A stretch of DNA of 64,000 bases from Nocardioides sp. Soil797 (GTDB lineage Bacteria; Actinomycetota; Actinomycetes; Propionibacteriales; Nocardioidaceae). The notes below the pieces were generated by a model. That model searched no databases and was not told where the DNA came from. It was given only the letters and a program-made list of their open reading frames with translations. Positions 35,847-45,055 of the stretch are shown in pieces (position 1 is the stretch's first letter; the number at the start of each line of letters is the position of its first letter). A program made the translations under genes and the position numbers. Where the stretch lies: positions 29,972 through 93,971 of the forward strand of contig LMSR01000003.1 in NCBI GenBank assembly GCA_001429555.1, written 5' to 3'.

Positions 35847-37306
35847 CGCACGTCCAGATCCTCGATACCACGTTCCGCGACGGACAGCAGGCCGTCTGGG
35901 GGATGCGGATGACCGCGGGTATGGCCCTGCCGGTAGCACCGATCACCGACCGCACCGGGTTCGACACCATCGACCTCACCGCCTCCTCGCTGTTCGAGGT
36001 GCTCGTGCGCACGATGCGCGAGAACCCCTGGCGCGGTCTCGACGCGATGGTCGCCGCGATGCCGAACACCCCCAAGCGCGCCGGCATGCGGTCCAACGCC
36101 TCGGTCACTTTCGGGATCACCCCCGACGCGCTGATGGACGCGTGGATGCGCCAGCTCAACGTGCACGGCATCCGCAGCACCTGGGTCTACGACGTGCTGT
36201 TCAACATCGACAAGATGCTTCGCCTCGCTGGCGTCGCCAAGGAGTTTGGGTCCACCTGCGCGGGTGCGCTCATGTTCACCCTCTCGCCGGTCCACACCGA
36301 CGAGTACTACGCCGACAAGGCACGACAGCTCGCCGCGTCGCCGGACATCGACTCCATCCTCGTCTACGACACCGCAGGCGTCCTGGAGAAGGAGCGGCTC
36401 AGCACCCTGATCCCAGCCCTCGTCGCGGTCTCGCAGGGCAAGCCCATTGAGATCCACGCGAACAACATCCTCGGCCAGTCAGGCAAGGCCTACCTCGACG
36501 CCGTCGACCTAGGCGTCACCGTGCTGCACACCAGCAACAAGCCACTAGCCAACGGTCCAGCCGTGCCGTCGACCCAGATGACGTGTCACAACCTGTCGCT
36601 GATGGGCCACACCCACGGAGTCGACACCGCCCTGCTCGCGCCCGTGGCCGAGCACTTCGAGAAGGTCGGGCGGACCACCGGCTGGCCCGTGCACCTCAAC
36701 AACGAATACGACGCGCTCGCCATCCAGCACCAGATCCCCGGCGGCATGGTGGGCACCCTTCGCCAGAACCTCGCCCAGCACAACATGGTCGACCGACTCG
36801 AGGAGGTCCTGTGGGAGACCGCGACCGTCCGCCGCGAGCTCGGCTACCCGGGGATGGCAACACCGTTCAGCCAGATCGTCGGCATCCAGGCCGTGCTCAA
36901 CGTCGTCACCGGTGAGCGGTACAAGCGCGTCAGCGACGAGGTGGTCTGGTACGCCGCCGGCCATTACGGCGAGATGGTCGCCCCGATCGACCCCGACGTG
37001 CAGGACAAGATCCTCTCCACCACGCGCGCCAAGGAGTTGGCGGCGAACCCGCCCGAGCAGCCCACGATCGAGGAGCTCCGCAAGCGCCACGGCACCGACG
37101 ACGACGACGAACTGCTGTTGCGTGCGCTGGTTCCCGAGACCGACCTCAAGCGGATGCGGGACGCAGGGCCGCTGAAGACAGTCTTCCCGTTGCTCACCTC
37201 GCCCGAGATGGGCCAAGTCGTGGACCTGATGAACACCATCAACACGCCCTCGCTGCAGATGGCGATCGGTCAGATGAACGTCGAGCTCCACAAGAAGGGG
37301 TACTGA
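35843..37306 (+). CDS. Transcarboxylase-5S/pyruvate-carboxylase-B-like carboxyltransferase, altered active site
   Basis: 487 residues, ATGA-coupled to the biotin carboxylase. LDTTFRDGQQ at residues 7-16 is the family entry motif. In characterised relatives a metal and a carbamylated lysine enolise pyruvate; here the lysine position of the IKDxAG motif is Tyr175 (VYDTAG), the HxH metal pair reads His205-Ala-Asn207, and the GTS catalytic threonine region reads GPA with Pro239. The C-terminal half is the usual helical funnel. The fold is clear, but it is unlikely to use pyruvate; an already activated enol is a better substrate (inference). Confidence 0.88.
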   Translation: MTHVQILDTTFRDGQQAVWGMRMTAGMALPVAPITDRTGFDTIDLTASSLFEVLVRTMRENPWRGLDAMVAAMPNTPKRAGMRSNASVTFGITPDALMDAWMRQLNVHGIRSTWVYDVLFNIDKMLRLAGVAKEFGSTCAGALMFTLSPVHTDEYYADKARQLAASPDIDSILVYDTAGVLEKERLSTLIPALVAVSQGKPIEIHANNILGQSGKAYLDAVDLGVTVLHTSNKPLANGPAVPSTQMTCHNLSLMGHTHGVDTALLAPVAEHFEKVGRTTGWPVHLNNEYDALAIQHQIPGGMVGTLRQNLAQHNMVDRLEEVLWETATVRRELGYPGMATPFSQIVGIQAVLNVVTGERYKRVSDEVVWYAAGHYGEMVAPIDPDVQDKILSTTRAKELAANPPEQPTIEELRKRHGTDDDDELLLRALVPETDLKRMRDAGPLKTVFPLLTSPEMGQVVDLMNTINTPSLQMAIGQMNVELHKKGY

Positions 37307-37308
37307 CC

Positions 37309-38088
37309 GTGACGACCGCGCCCCGTGTGCTGCTGGTCAACGATGACGGGATCCAGGCCGAGGGGTTGAGCCTCCTGGAACGGCAAGCGCGCGAGCTCAC
37401 CGACGACGTCTGGGTGGTCGCACCGCAACACGAGAACTCCGGTGGCGGACATTCGGTGTCGCTCGACAAGCCCTTACGTGCTCGGCAACTCGAGGACCGA
37501 CGGTACGCGGTATCGGGCACTCCGGCGGACTGCGTTCTCCTCGCATATTGGGAACTGATGGATCGGCCCCCGGACCTGGTGTTCTCCGGAATCAACCACG
37601 GCGAGAACCTCGGTGAGGACATGACGTACTCGGGCACCATGGGCGCAGCCATGGAGGCCGCGATCCTCGGCGTTCCCGCTGTTGCCTTCAGCCAGAAGAG
37701 AGTGCTGGGCCAGAAGCCCGACTTCACCTCTTCCGAGGTGGCCGGTCCAGCATTGCTCAAACAGCTCATCGACCTGGAGTGGGCGACGGGACAGATCGTG
37801 AACGTCAACTACCCGGCACAGCTGGCCGATGACGGTCGGCCCCACGTCACCCATCTCGGTCAGCGCAAGCTCGGGACGTTCACGCCCATGGGTGGCGTGG
37901 ACGGGCGGAACATTCCGTACTACTGGGTCAAGGTGCGTTACGACCCGGGCGAGCCGAAACCAGGTACGGACCTGCACGCCGTCGCGGATGGTCGGGTCTC
38001 TGTCACCGCCTTGTCGATGGATCTCACCGCGCCGCGACTGAACGAGCAACTGCGCGACCACCTGGGTAGCACTCCCGGGAAACACTGA
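37309..38088 (+). CDS. surE: SurE-like phosphatase
   Basis: 259 residues from GTG 37309. SurE motifs: VNDDGIQAEG (metal Asp12/13), ENSGGGHSVS, GTPADCV and SGINHGENLGEDMTYSGT. SurE enzymes are metal-dependent phosphatases of nucleotides and other small phosphates. In this operon it may remove phosphate from a product or clear a dead-end organic phosphate, which would fit an enol-phosphate route. The role is inferred. Confidence 0.88.
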   Translation: MTTAPRVLLVNDDGIQAEGLSLLERQARELTDDVWVVAPQHENSGGGHSVSLDKPLRARQLEDRRYAVSGTPADCVLLAYWELMDRPPDLVFSGINHGENLGEDMTYSGTMGAAMEAAILGVPAVAFSQKRVLGQKPDFTSSEVAGPALLKQLIDLEWATGQIVNVNYPAQLADDGRPHVTHLGQRKLGTFTPMGGVDGRNIPYYWVKVRYDPGEPKPGTDLHAVADGRVSVTALSMDLTAPRLNEQLRDHLGSTPGKH

Positions 38089-38100
38089 AGGAGACGTGTC

Positions 38101-39039
38101 ATGGCTGACCACCGACGCAAGACGATCATCACGTGCGCTGTCACGGGTGCCGTCCACACACCGAGCATGTCGCCCGCACTTCCGATCACTCCGGAGGAGA
38201 TCATCAGCTCCGGTCAAGAGGCCTACGAGGCTGGCGCATCCGTGCTGCACCTGCACGCCCGGGACCCCCGGACCGGACAGCCAACGCCAGACCCGGACGT
38301 ATTCATGGAGTTCCTCCCTGCGCTGCGGGCCGAGACGGACGCCGTGATCAACCTGACTACGGGTGGGAGTGTGCAGATGACGCTCGAGGAGCGTATGGCC
38401 GCACCGATGAGAGCCAAGCCCGAGCTGTGCTCGCTCAATCTCGGGAGCATGAACTTCGTCTTCTCGCAGATGGCGAACTCTGCGCATGAATGGAAGCACG
38501 AGTGGGAGAAGCCCTTCCTACTCGCTAGCGACGACACCATCTTCAAGAACACCTACCGCGACATCGAGCGCATCTTGCGCGAGCTCGGCGAGGCCCACGG
38601 CACACGGTTCGAGTTCGAGTGCTATGACGTCGGGCACCTCTACACCTTGGCTCATTTCGCCGAATTGGGCCTGGCCAAGCCGCCGTTCTTCGTGCAGATG
38701 ATCTTCGGCATCAAGGGCGGCATCGGGGCGCACCCATCCCACCTGACCCACATGATGGATACGGCGCAGCGCCTTCTGGGCGACGACCATGTGGCCTCCG
38801 TATTCGCGGCCGGACGCCACCAGATCCCCTTCGCGACGACGTGCGCGGCCAACGGTGGGAATGTCCGTGTGGGCTTGGAGGACAGTCTCTATATCGGCTA
38901 CCACGAGCTCGCCTCGTCCAACGCCCAGCAGGTCGCCAAGATCCGCGGGATCGTCGAAGGCCTCGGGAACGAGGTGGCCACGCCGGACGAGGCTAGAGAG
39001 ATGCTCGCGCTCAAGGGCGCGGATCGCGTCGACTTCTGA
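38101..39039 (+). CDS. Beta-keto acid cleavage enzyme (BKACE, DUF849)
   Basis: 312 residues, GGAG before ATG 38101. KTIITCAVTGA at the N-terminus, HLHARD with zinc ligands His50 and His52, and GAHPSHL later are BKACE signatures. The family swaps a 3-keto acid and acetyl-CoA for acetoacetate and a new acyl-CoA. Here it would act on the carboxylated ketone and pass acetoacetate to the CoA-transferase genes that follow. Confidence 0.9.
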   Translation: MADHRRKTIITCAVTGAVHTPSMSPALPITPEEIISSGQEAYEAGASVLHLHARDPRTGQPTPDPDVFMEFLPALRAETDAVINLTTGGSVQMTLEERMAAPMRAKPELCSLNLGSMNFVFSQMANSAHEWKHEWEKPFLLASDDTIFKNTYRDIERILRELGEAHGTRFEFECYDVGHLYTLAHFAELGLAKPPFFVQMIFGIKGGIGAHPSHLTHMMDTAQRLLGDDHVASVFAAGRHQIPFATTCAANGGNVRVGLEDSLYIGYHELASSNAQQVAKIRGIVEGLGNEVATPDEAREMLALKGADRVDF

Positions 39040-39103
39040 CCCAGTCCACCTCGGTCGAGCCGATCGAGCAGCACCACCACATCAAGCAGACGGAGTGGAT
39101 CGA

Positions 39104-39871
39104 ATGGACAAGACCGTCACGACAGCCCGGGAAGCTGTTGCCGACATCCGGAGCGGGTCGACGATCGCGGTGGGCGGATTCGGGTTGTGCGGCATCCCCT
39201 CGGTGCTCATCGAGGCACTGTTGGAGCAGGGTGCAGAGTCTTTGGAGGCGGTATCGAACAACTGTGGCGTCGACGATGCGGGACTGGGCCAACTGCTGAC
39301 CGCGCGCCGGATCCGAAGGATGGTCTCCTCCTACGTGGGAGAGAACAAGGAGTTCGCTCGGCAGTACCTCCAGGGCGAACTCGAAGTCGAACTCACTCCA
39401 CAGGGCACACTCGCGGAACGGATGCGGGCCGGTGGCTCGGGCATTCCCGCATTCTTCACCCCCACCGGTGTGGGTACCCAGATTGCCGAAGGCGGGTTGC
39501 CTTGGAAGTACCACTCCGAGGGAAGCATCGAGGTGGCTTCCCCCGCGAAGGAGGTCCGCACCTTCGAGACTGACGATGGGCTCAAGGAGTTCGTGCTCGA
39601 GCAGGCCATCGTCGCCGATTTCGGCCTGGTGCGGGCTTGGAAGGGCGACCGGCACGGCAACCTCATCTTCCGGATGACGGCGCGCAACTTCAACCCGCTC
39701 GCCGCGATGTGCGGCCGGGTCACGATCGCGGAAGTGGAGCACCTCGTCGAACCCGGTGAGATCGACCCCGCCGAGGTGCACACACCTGGCGTGTTCGTCC
39801 ACCGCGTGGTTCCACTGACCTCGGAGCAGGCCAACGACAAGCGGATCGAGAAGAGGACGGTGCGGTCGTGA
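39104..39871 (+). CDS. 3-oxoacid CoA-transferase, subunit A
   Basis: 255 residues from ATG 39104, GGAG eight bases before. The SCOT/AtoD-type motif [16 protein letters not shown] is at about residues 23-38 and a [16 protein letters not shown] loop follows. With subunit B it moves CoA from succinyl-CoA or another donor onto acetoacetate or a similar 3-oxo acid. The stop overlaps the subunit B start (GTGA). Confidence 0.92.
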   Translation: MDKTVTTAREAVADIRSGSTIAVGGFGLCGIPSVLIEALLEQGAESLEAVSNNCGVDDAGLGQLLTARRIRRMVSSYVGENKEFARQYLQGELEVELTPQGTLAERMRAGGSGIPAFFTPTGVGTQIAEGGLPWKYHSEGSIEVASPAKEVRTFETDDGLKEFVLEQAIVADFGLVRAWKGDRHGNLIFRMTARNFNPLAAMCGRVTIAEVEHLVEPGEIDPAEVHTPGVFVHRVVPLTSEQANDKRIEKRTVRS

Positions 39872-40524
39872 GCTGGACGCGTGAGGAGATGGCAGCCCGA
39901 GCGGCCTCGGAGTTGACCGACGGATCCTACGTCAATCTCGGCATCGGGCTTCCGACCCTGGTGCCCAACTACGTCGCCGACGACGTGGAACTGGTGCTGC
40001 AGAGCGAGAACGGCATCCTCGGCGTCGGACCCTACCCGGCCGAGATGGACGTCGATCCCGATCTGATCAACGCCGGCAAGGAGACGGTCACCCTGCGCAA
40101 GGGCGCGTCGATATTCGACTCCGCCACCAGCTTCGGCATGATCCGCGGCCGCAAGATCGACGCCGCAATCCTTGGCGCGATGCAGGTCTCGGCACACGGA
40201 GACATCGCCAACTGGATGATCCCCGGGAAGATGGTCAAAGGCATGGGTGGCGCCATGGACCTCGTCCACGGCGCCAAACGGGTGATCGTGCTGATGGAGC
40301 ACGTCGCCAAGGACGGGACCTACAAGATCGTCGAGCAATGCTCACTGCCGTTCACCGGCAAGCGTGTCGTGCAGCGCATCATCACCGACTTGGCCGTCAT
40401 TGACGTCACGCCGACGGATGCCGTGACCGAACAAGCCGGGGCACTGCGACTGATCGAGCTCGCTCCCGGCGTCTCCGAGGACGAGGTCCGCGAGAAGACC
40501 GAACCCCACCTGTCGACCACATGA
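39868..40524 (+). CDS. 3-oxoacid CoA-transferase, subunit B
   Basis: 218 residues. [13 protein letters not shown] and the catalytic glutamate loop [12 protein letters not shown] are textbook subunit B. The Glu of SENG forms the acyl-enzyme and CoA thioester. Together with subunit A it should give acetoacetyl-CoA for thiolytic cleavage. Confidence 0.93.
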   Translation: MSWTREEMAARAASELTDGSYVNLGIGLPTLVPNYVADDVELVLQSENGILGVGPYPAEMDVDPDLINAGKETVTLRKGASIFDSATSFGMIRGRKIDAAILGAMQVSAHGDIANWMIPGKMVKGMGGAMDLVHGAKRVIVLMEHVAKDGTYKIVEQCSLPFTGKRVVQRIITDLAVIDVTPTDAVTEQAGALRLIELAPGVSEDEVREKTEPHLSTT

Positions 40525-40576
40525 ACCTGGTCCACAGCCACACCAATCGACACTCATGACCCAAGAGGAGAACACA

Positions 40577-41350
40577 ATGGGACGTCTCCAGGACAAGGTT
40601 GCCATCGTCACCGGCGGAAGCGGCGGCATCGGCAAGGCCACCGCCCGACGGTTTCTGGAGGAGGGAGCGAAGGTCACGATCGTCGACCTGTCACGCGAGT
40701 CACTCGAGCAGACGGCGGCAGAACTCGCCGGACTGGGAGATCTCCTGACAGTTGAGGCAGATGTCACCCAAGAGGATCAGACGAAGAACTATGTCGACAA
40801 GACCGTAGAAGCGTTCGGCACGGTCGATGTTCTCTTCAACAATGCGGGGATCGAGAGCAAGATCCAACCGCTGGTCGAGGTCACTGTGGAGGACTTCGAG
40901 AGGGTCCAATCAGTCAACGTCACTGGGGTTTTCCTCGGCCTCAAGCACGTGCTGCCGATCCTGACCGCAAAGCGGAGCGGCAGCGTGATCAACATGTCTT
41001 CGAATGGTGGGCTCGACGGCACGCTCTACCTCGGTCCCTACATCACGAGCAAACACGCCGTGAGCGGCATGACGAAGACCGCGGCACTCGAAGTGGCCGC
41101 CTACAACGTCCGGGTGAACTCGGTCCACCCCTGCCCGGTCAACACCAGAATGATGCGGGAGATCGAGTCGGGCTTCAGCCCGGAGGACTCAGTCGCCGCT
41201 GAGAAGGACTTCGCCAGCCGGATCCCGCTGGGTCGGTATGCCGAACCGGACGACGTAGCCAATGTGGTCGTGTTCCTGGCCAGCGACGAGAGCACCTTCC
41301 TCACCGGGGCGCAGTACCGGATCGATGGAGGAATGGGCGCAACCCCATAA
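40577..41350 (+). CDS. Short-chain dehydrogenase/reductase 1
   Basis: 257 residues from ATG 40577 (GAGGAG eight bases before; the longer frame from 40556 lacks support). NAD-binding TGGSGGIG, NNAG and active-site YITSK (YxxxK) are present. A secondary alcohol:NAD oxidoreductase feeding the ketone, or a 3-hydroxyacyl-CoA dehydrogenase, would both fit the pathway. Confidence 0.9.
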   Translation: MGRLQDKVAIVTGGSGGIGKATARRFLEEGAKVTIVDLSRESLEQTAAELAGLGDLLTVEADVTQEDQTKNYVDKTVEAFGTVDVLFNNAGIESKIQPLVEVTVEDFERVQSVNVTGVFLGLKHVLPILTAKRSGSVINMSSNGGLDGTLYLGPYITSKHAVSGMTKTAALEVAAYNVRVNSVHPCPVNTRMMREIESGFSPEDSVAAEKDFASRIPLGRYAEPDDVANVVVFLASDESTFLTGAQYRIDGGMGATP

Positions 41351-41420
41351 ACCCTCCCACGGCAGACCTGAACCAAGACTCGAATCAAGACACGAATGAC
41401 GACATGACAGGAGTGGTCCC

Positions 41421-42221
41421 ATGACAACAGCAAGCAGTAGCGTTTCATCCGGGCGCGTCACCGGGAAGGTGGCGTTCGTGACTGGCGCAGGTCGGGGCAT
41501 CGGGCGTGCTACCGCCATCATGCTCGCTCAGCATGGCGCGAAGGTCGCCGTTGCAGATCGGGACGCCGACGTCGCCCAGGAGGTGGTCGACACGATCGAG
41601 TCGATGGGTGGGGCAGCAGCTCTCGCCGTCGTCGACGTCGCCGACGAGGACGGGGTGCGTCAGGTGATCGGCGAGGTCGTCGACCGCTGGAATCGCATCG
41701 ACGTGCTCGTCAACTGTGCCGGCCTCGCGGGTATCCAGAAGCCCATCCACGAAGTCACGACTGCTGAGTACGACCGGGTAATGGACGTGAACGTGCGGGG
41801 CATCTTCCACACCACGAAGTACGCCATTCCGGCGATGACCAACGGTGGCAGCGTCATCAATTTCTCGTCGATCTACGGGCTCGTGGGTGGCGCCTCCGCT
41901 GAATCTCCCTACTCCGTCTACCAGGCCTCGAAGGGCGCCGTCCTCGGCATGAGCAGGGGCGACGCCATGATGTATGCGAGCCAGGGGATCCGAGTGAATT
42001 CCATTTGCCCCGGATTCATCGATACTCCCATGGTGGCCGGATTCCTCGAACGGACCGGCGACGCAGCGGCAGCTAGGACGGCGGCCGCGGCCTTGCACCC
42101 CCTGGGAGACCTCGGTGAGCCCGATGACATCGCCTACGGCGTGCTCTATCTGGCCAGCGACGAATCGAAGTTCGTGACGGGTACGGCGCTGGTTATCGAC
42201 GGCGGGATGACGGCCGCATGA
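41421..42221 (+). CDS. Short-chain dehydrogenase/reductase 2
   Basis: 266 residues. TGAGRGIG dinucleotide loop, NCAG, and YQASK in the active site. It is only distantly similar to the neighbouring SDR, so the two probably act on different alcohols or different enantiomers. It is placed between the CoA-transferase/SDR block and the biotin module. Confidence 0.9.
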   Translation: MTTASSSVSSGRVTGKVAFVTGAGRGIGRATAIMLAQHGAKVAVADRDADVAQEVVDTIESMGGAAALAVVDVADEDGVRQVIGEVVDRWNRIDVLVNCAGLAGIQKPIHEVTTAEYDRVMDVNVRGIFHTTKYAIPAMTNGGSVINFSSIYGLVGGASAESPYSVYQASKGAVLGMSRGDAMMYASQGIRVNSICPGFIDTPMVAGFLERTGDAAAARTAAAALHPLGDLGEPDDIAYGVLYLASDESKFVTGTALVIDGGMTAA

Positions 42222-42328
42222 GGTCGACGGCGTCGACCTGACCCAGCCCCTCGGTGACCGAATCGGCTGCCCCACCCGCCCCGCCACCAACATCAGACGA
42301 CCTACCGAGTTCCCAAGGAGTTGAATCC

Positions 42329-42937
42329 ATGAACCCTGTCTGCTCCTCACTGAGTGGCCGCGACCTCGCAACGGCCGCCGTGTTCTCCGGTATCGTCGCC
42401 GCCTTGGGCCTCGTCCCGGCCATCCCGGCCTTCGGCGGTGCTGTGCCCATCACGGCCCAGTCCCTTGGCGTCATGCTGGCAGGAGCGATCCTCGGGCCGC
42501 GCCGAGGCGCCCTCGCATTGGTGGTCTTCCTCGCCCTCGTGGCGCTTGGGCTGCCCCTATTGGCCGGCGGTCGCGGTGGCCTCGGCGTCTTCGCGGGGCC
42601 GTCGGTGGGATATCTGGTCGGATTCCCCACCGCCGCGTTCGCCGTCGGCGCCCTCACTTGGGCGGTCGGTGCGCCGTACCGCGTCGGCTGGGGGATCGTG
42701 GCCAACGTGGTCGGAGGCGTGGTGGTGCTCAACGTTCTGGGGATCGCCGGGATGATGATGCGGGCCGATCTCAGCCTGGCCACCGCAATCACAACGGCGT
42801 TGGTGTTCGTGCCGGGCGACCTGATCAAGGCCGTACTCTGCGCTCTGGTGGCGCGCAGCGTACACACCGCATCTCCTGGCCGGCTGCCCGCAAGCCATTT
42901 CCACCAGCGCCCAGAGGATGCTGATGCCCGGGTCTGA
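42329..42937 (+). CDS. bioY: BioY biotin-binding ECF component
   Basis: 202 residues from ATG 42329, AAGGAG before it. Six hydrophobic segments; PITAQSLGVMLAGAILGPRRG and GPSVGYLVGFPTAAF are BioY signatures. It binds biotin in the membrane and passes it inward with the BioM/BioN energy module encoded at 45049-46343. It should supply biotin for the island's own carboxylase. Confidence 0.92.
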   Translation: MNPVCSSLSGRDLATAAVFSGIVAALGLVPAIPAFGGAVPITAQSLGVMLAGAILGPRRGALALVVFLALVALGLPLLAGGRGGLGVFAGPSVGYLVGFPTAAFAVGALTWAVGAPYRVGWGIVANVVGGVVVLNVLGIAGMMMRADLSLATAITTALVFVPGDLIKAVLCALVARSVHTASPGRLPASHFHQRPEDADARV

Positions 42938-43913
42938 GATTGTCGACGTCCTCGGGTCCGGTTATCCCAGGTGTGCGTTCGCGAAGGCCCACAGGGACGG
43001 CTGCCTGCTGAGGCTCACCACCTCGGGAACCGTGGGGCGGCCGCGCACGGTAGTACGAACGACTCGCTCTTGGGTGGACTCGTTCCCATGTGTGGCAGGG
43101 CTGCTTGAGCTCGGCCCCACCAGTCGCGTCTGGATCCCTGGCCCACCAACCGCGACGATGAACCTCTTCGCCGGCGTCCACGCGGACTGGGCAGGGGCCA
43201 AGCTCGTGGACGGGCCGGAGGAAGCCACCCATGCGCACATGACGCCGCCGGCTCTACGGCGTCAGCTCGCAAGGCGTCCTGAGGACCTCGCCGGTGTACA
43301 CGTGGTGACGGCCGGGGATCGGCTCGACCGCCCCACGCACGACGCCGCACGTGCCGCGGGAGCTCAGGTCAGCCACTACTACGGCGCCGCCGAGCTGTCG
43401 TTCGTCGCCTGGGGTGAGCACGCCGACGGTCTACGCCCGTTCCCGGGAGTAGAGGTGGCCGCGCGGGACGGCGAACTGTGGGTCCGGTCCCCCTACGTGT
43501 CGGAGGGCTATCTGGAGCCCGACCATGTGCTCCGCCGCGACGCCGATGGCTGGATGACCGTTGGAGACCGCGGCCGGGTCGAGGACGGCCTCGTCTCGGT
43601 GCTCGGGAGAGAGGGCGGGATCACCACCGGCGCCACTACCGTTCTCGTGGCCGATGTCGAACACCTCCTGCGACGCCATGCAATAGGCGAGGTGGCTGTG
43701 CTCGGGATTCCCCACCCCGACCTCGGGGAGGTCGTGGTCGCCGTGGTTTCACGCAGGGATGACCTGCAGAGCCTGCGGACCGTCTCGCGCCAACTGCTTG
43801 ACCCGCCTCAGCGTCCGCGACGCTGGCTGCACATCGACCCGTTGCCGCTGACGGACAACGGAAAGATCGACCGAAGCGCGGTGGCGACGATGACAGCAAG
43901 CCTCCGACCGTGA
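42918..43913 (+). CDS. Short AMP-forming acyl-CoA ligase (ANL family)
   Basis: 331 residues, much shorter than the usual 500-550. The phosphate loop LTTSGTVGRPRT, YYGAAE, GWMTVGDRGR and the C-terminal lysine motif PLTDNGKIDR are all kept, so the missing part is the N-terminal region before the loop. In Bacillus a BioY gene is clustered with an acyl-CoA ligase and a thiolase (yhfUTS); the same trio here suggests a role in biotin or pimelate-like precursor use rather than the ketone pathway. It overlaps bioY by 20 bases. Confidence 0.82.
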   Translation: MLMPGSEIVDVLGSGYPRCAFAKAHRDGCLLRLTTSGTVGRPRTVVRTTRSWVDSFPCVAGLLELGPTSRVWIPGPPTATMNLFAGVHADWAGAKLVDGPEEATHAHMTPPALRRQLARRPEDLAGVHVVTAGDRLDRPTHDAARAAGAQVSHYYGAAELSFVAWGEHADGLRPFPGVEVAARDGELWVRSPYVSEGYLEPDHVLRRDADGWMTVGDRGRVEDGLVSVLGREGGITTGATTVLVADVEHLLRRHAIGEVAVLGIPHPDLGEVVVAVVSRRDDLQSLRTVSRQLLDPPQRPRRWLHIDPLPLTDNGKIDRSAVATMTASLRP

Positions 43914-45055
43914 TTGACGAGGCCCCCGTGATCATCGCCGCCGCCCGGACGCCGATCGGCACAGCTGGCCACTCTCTGTCCCGCCTCACGGTCGAGCAAC
44001 TCGGCGCCCCGGTCCTGCGGACTCTCATCTGTGACCCGGGCCTCGACCCAGGCGACGTCGATGACGTGATCCTCGGCAACTGCACGGGTCCGGGAGGCAA
44101 TGTAGCTCGCCACACGGCACTATCGGCATCGATGCCCTCCCGCGTTCCGGGACTCACTGTCGACCGGCAATGCGCGAGTGGCCTGGCCGCCATCGAAATC
44201 GCCGCACACATGGTGGGCGGTGGTGCTCGAGTCGTCCTTGCCGGCGGGGTCGAGTCGGCGAGTACTGCCCCCTTGAGATTCTGGCCTCCTGTCGACGGTG
44301 GCGAGCCGGTCCGGTACCACCGCGCCCCATTCGCTCCACCGCGGGATGACGTGGACATGGGTATGGCCAACGACCTGCTGGCAGCTGAGGCAGGCATCTC
44401 GCGGATGCGTCAGGACACCTACGCAGCCGGCTCGCACGCCCGCGCGATGTTGGCTCGCAGCGCGGGTGCCTTCGACCAGGAGACCATCGCCGTCGGCGGG
44501 TGCGAGCGTGACGATCGCCCCCGGTCAGGGCTCACGGTCGAGCGTCTCACGCGGCTCAAGCCGACCTTCCGGCCCGAGGGGACTGTGACGGCCGGCAACT
44601 CGTGCGGGATCAGCGACGGCGCCGCCGGCGTGGCGGTGGTCAGTGCCAAGATGCAGCAGGGCCTAGCGCTGCCCGGACTCCGCATCCTGAGCACCGCAAC
44701 GGTTGGCGTCCCAGCCGCACGCCCGGGACTTGGAGTCGTCCCTGCGGTCTACTCCGCGCTCGACAAGGCTGGGATCAGCCTCGAGGAGATCGACGTCATC
44801 GAGTTCAACGAAGCCTTCGCCGGCCAGGTGCTGGCGTGCTGCGACGAGCTCGGCCTGGACCCGGCCCGTGTGTGCCGGGAAGGTGGTGCCCTGGCCCTCG
44901 GTCACCCCTGGGGCGCATCTGGTGCCGTGCTCGCGGTCCGGCTGTTTGCCCAGCTTGTCACCAGGCGAGAGGGGCGTTACGGCCTGGCCGCCATCGCCGC
45001 CGGCGGCGGCTTGGGCGTCGCCATGGTGGTGGAGGCGGCGGTGGGGTCATGCTGA
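43910..45055 (+). CDS. Thiolase-family protein missing the second active-site cysteine
   Basis: 381 residues, GTGA-coupled to the ligase. The acyl-binding Cys88 (DRQCASG), NEAFAGQ and GHPWGASGA are kept, but the C-terminal CxGGG motif reads AIAAGGG with Ala363 in the place of the general-base Cys. Claisen or thiolytic chemistry of the normal kind should be weak or absent. It could be a biotin-module partner of the ligase or a divergent acyltransferase. Confidence 0.85.
   Translation: MIDEAPVIIAAARTPIGTAGHSLSRLTVEQLGAPVLRTLICDPGLDPGDVDDVILGNCTGPGGNVARHTALSASMPSRVPGLTVDRQCASGLAAIEIAAHMVGGGARVVLAGGVESASTAPLRFWPPVDGGEPVRYHRAPFAPPRDDVDMGMANDLLAAEAGISRMRQDTYAAGSHARAMLARSAGAFDQETIAVGGCERDDRPRSGLTVERLTRLKPTFRPEGTVTAGNSCGISDGAAGVAVVSAKMQQGLALPGLRILSTATVGVPAARPGLGVVPAVYSALDKAGISLEEIDVIEFNEAFAGQVLACCDELGLDPARVCREGGALALGHPWGASGAVLAVRLFAQLVTRREGRYGLAAIAAGGGLGVAMVVEAAVGSC

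Noticed and set aside
42918..45055. Ligase and thiolase as final steps of the ketone pathway
   Set aside because: Their coupling to bioY/bioM/bioN, the known Bacillus bioY-ligase-thiolase cluster and the missing thiolase Cys make a biotin-module role more likely, although a double role is not excluded.
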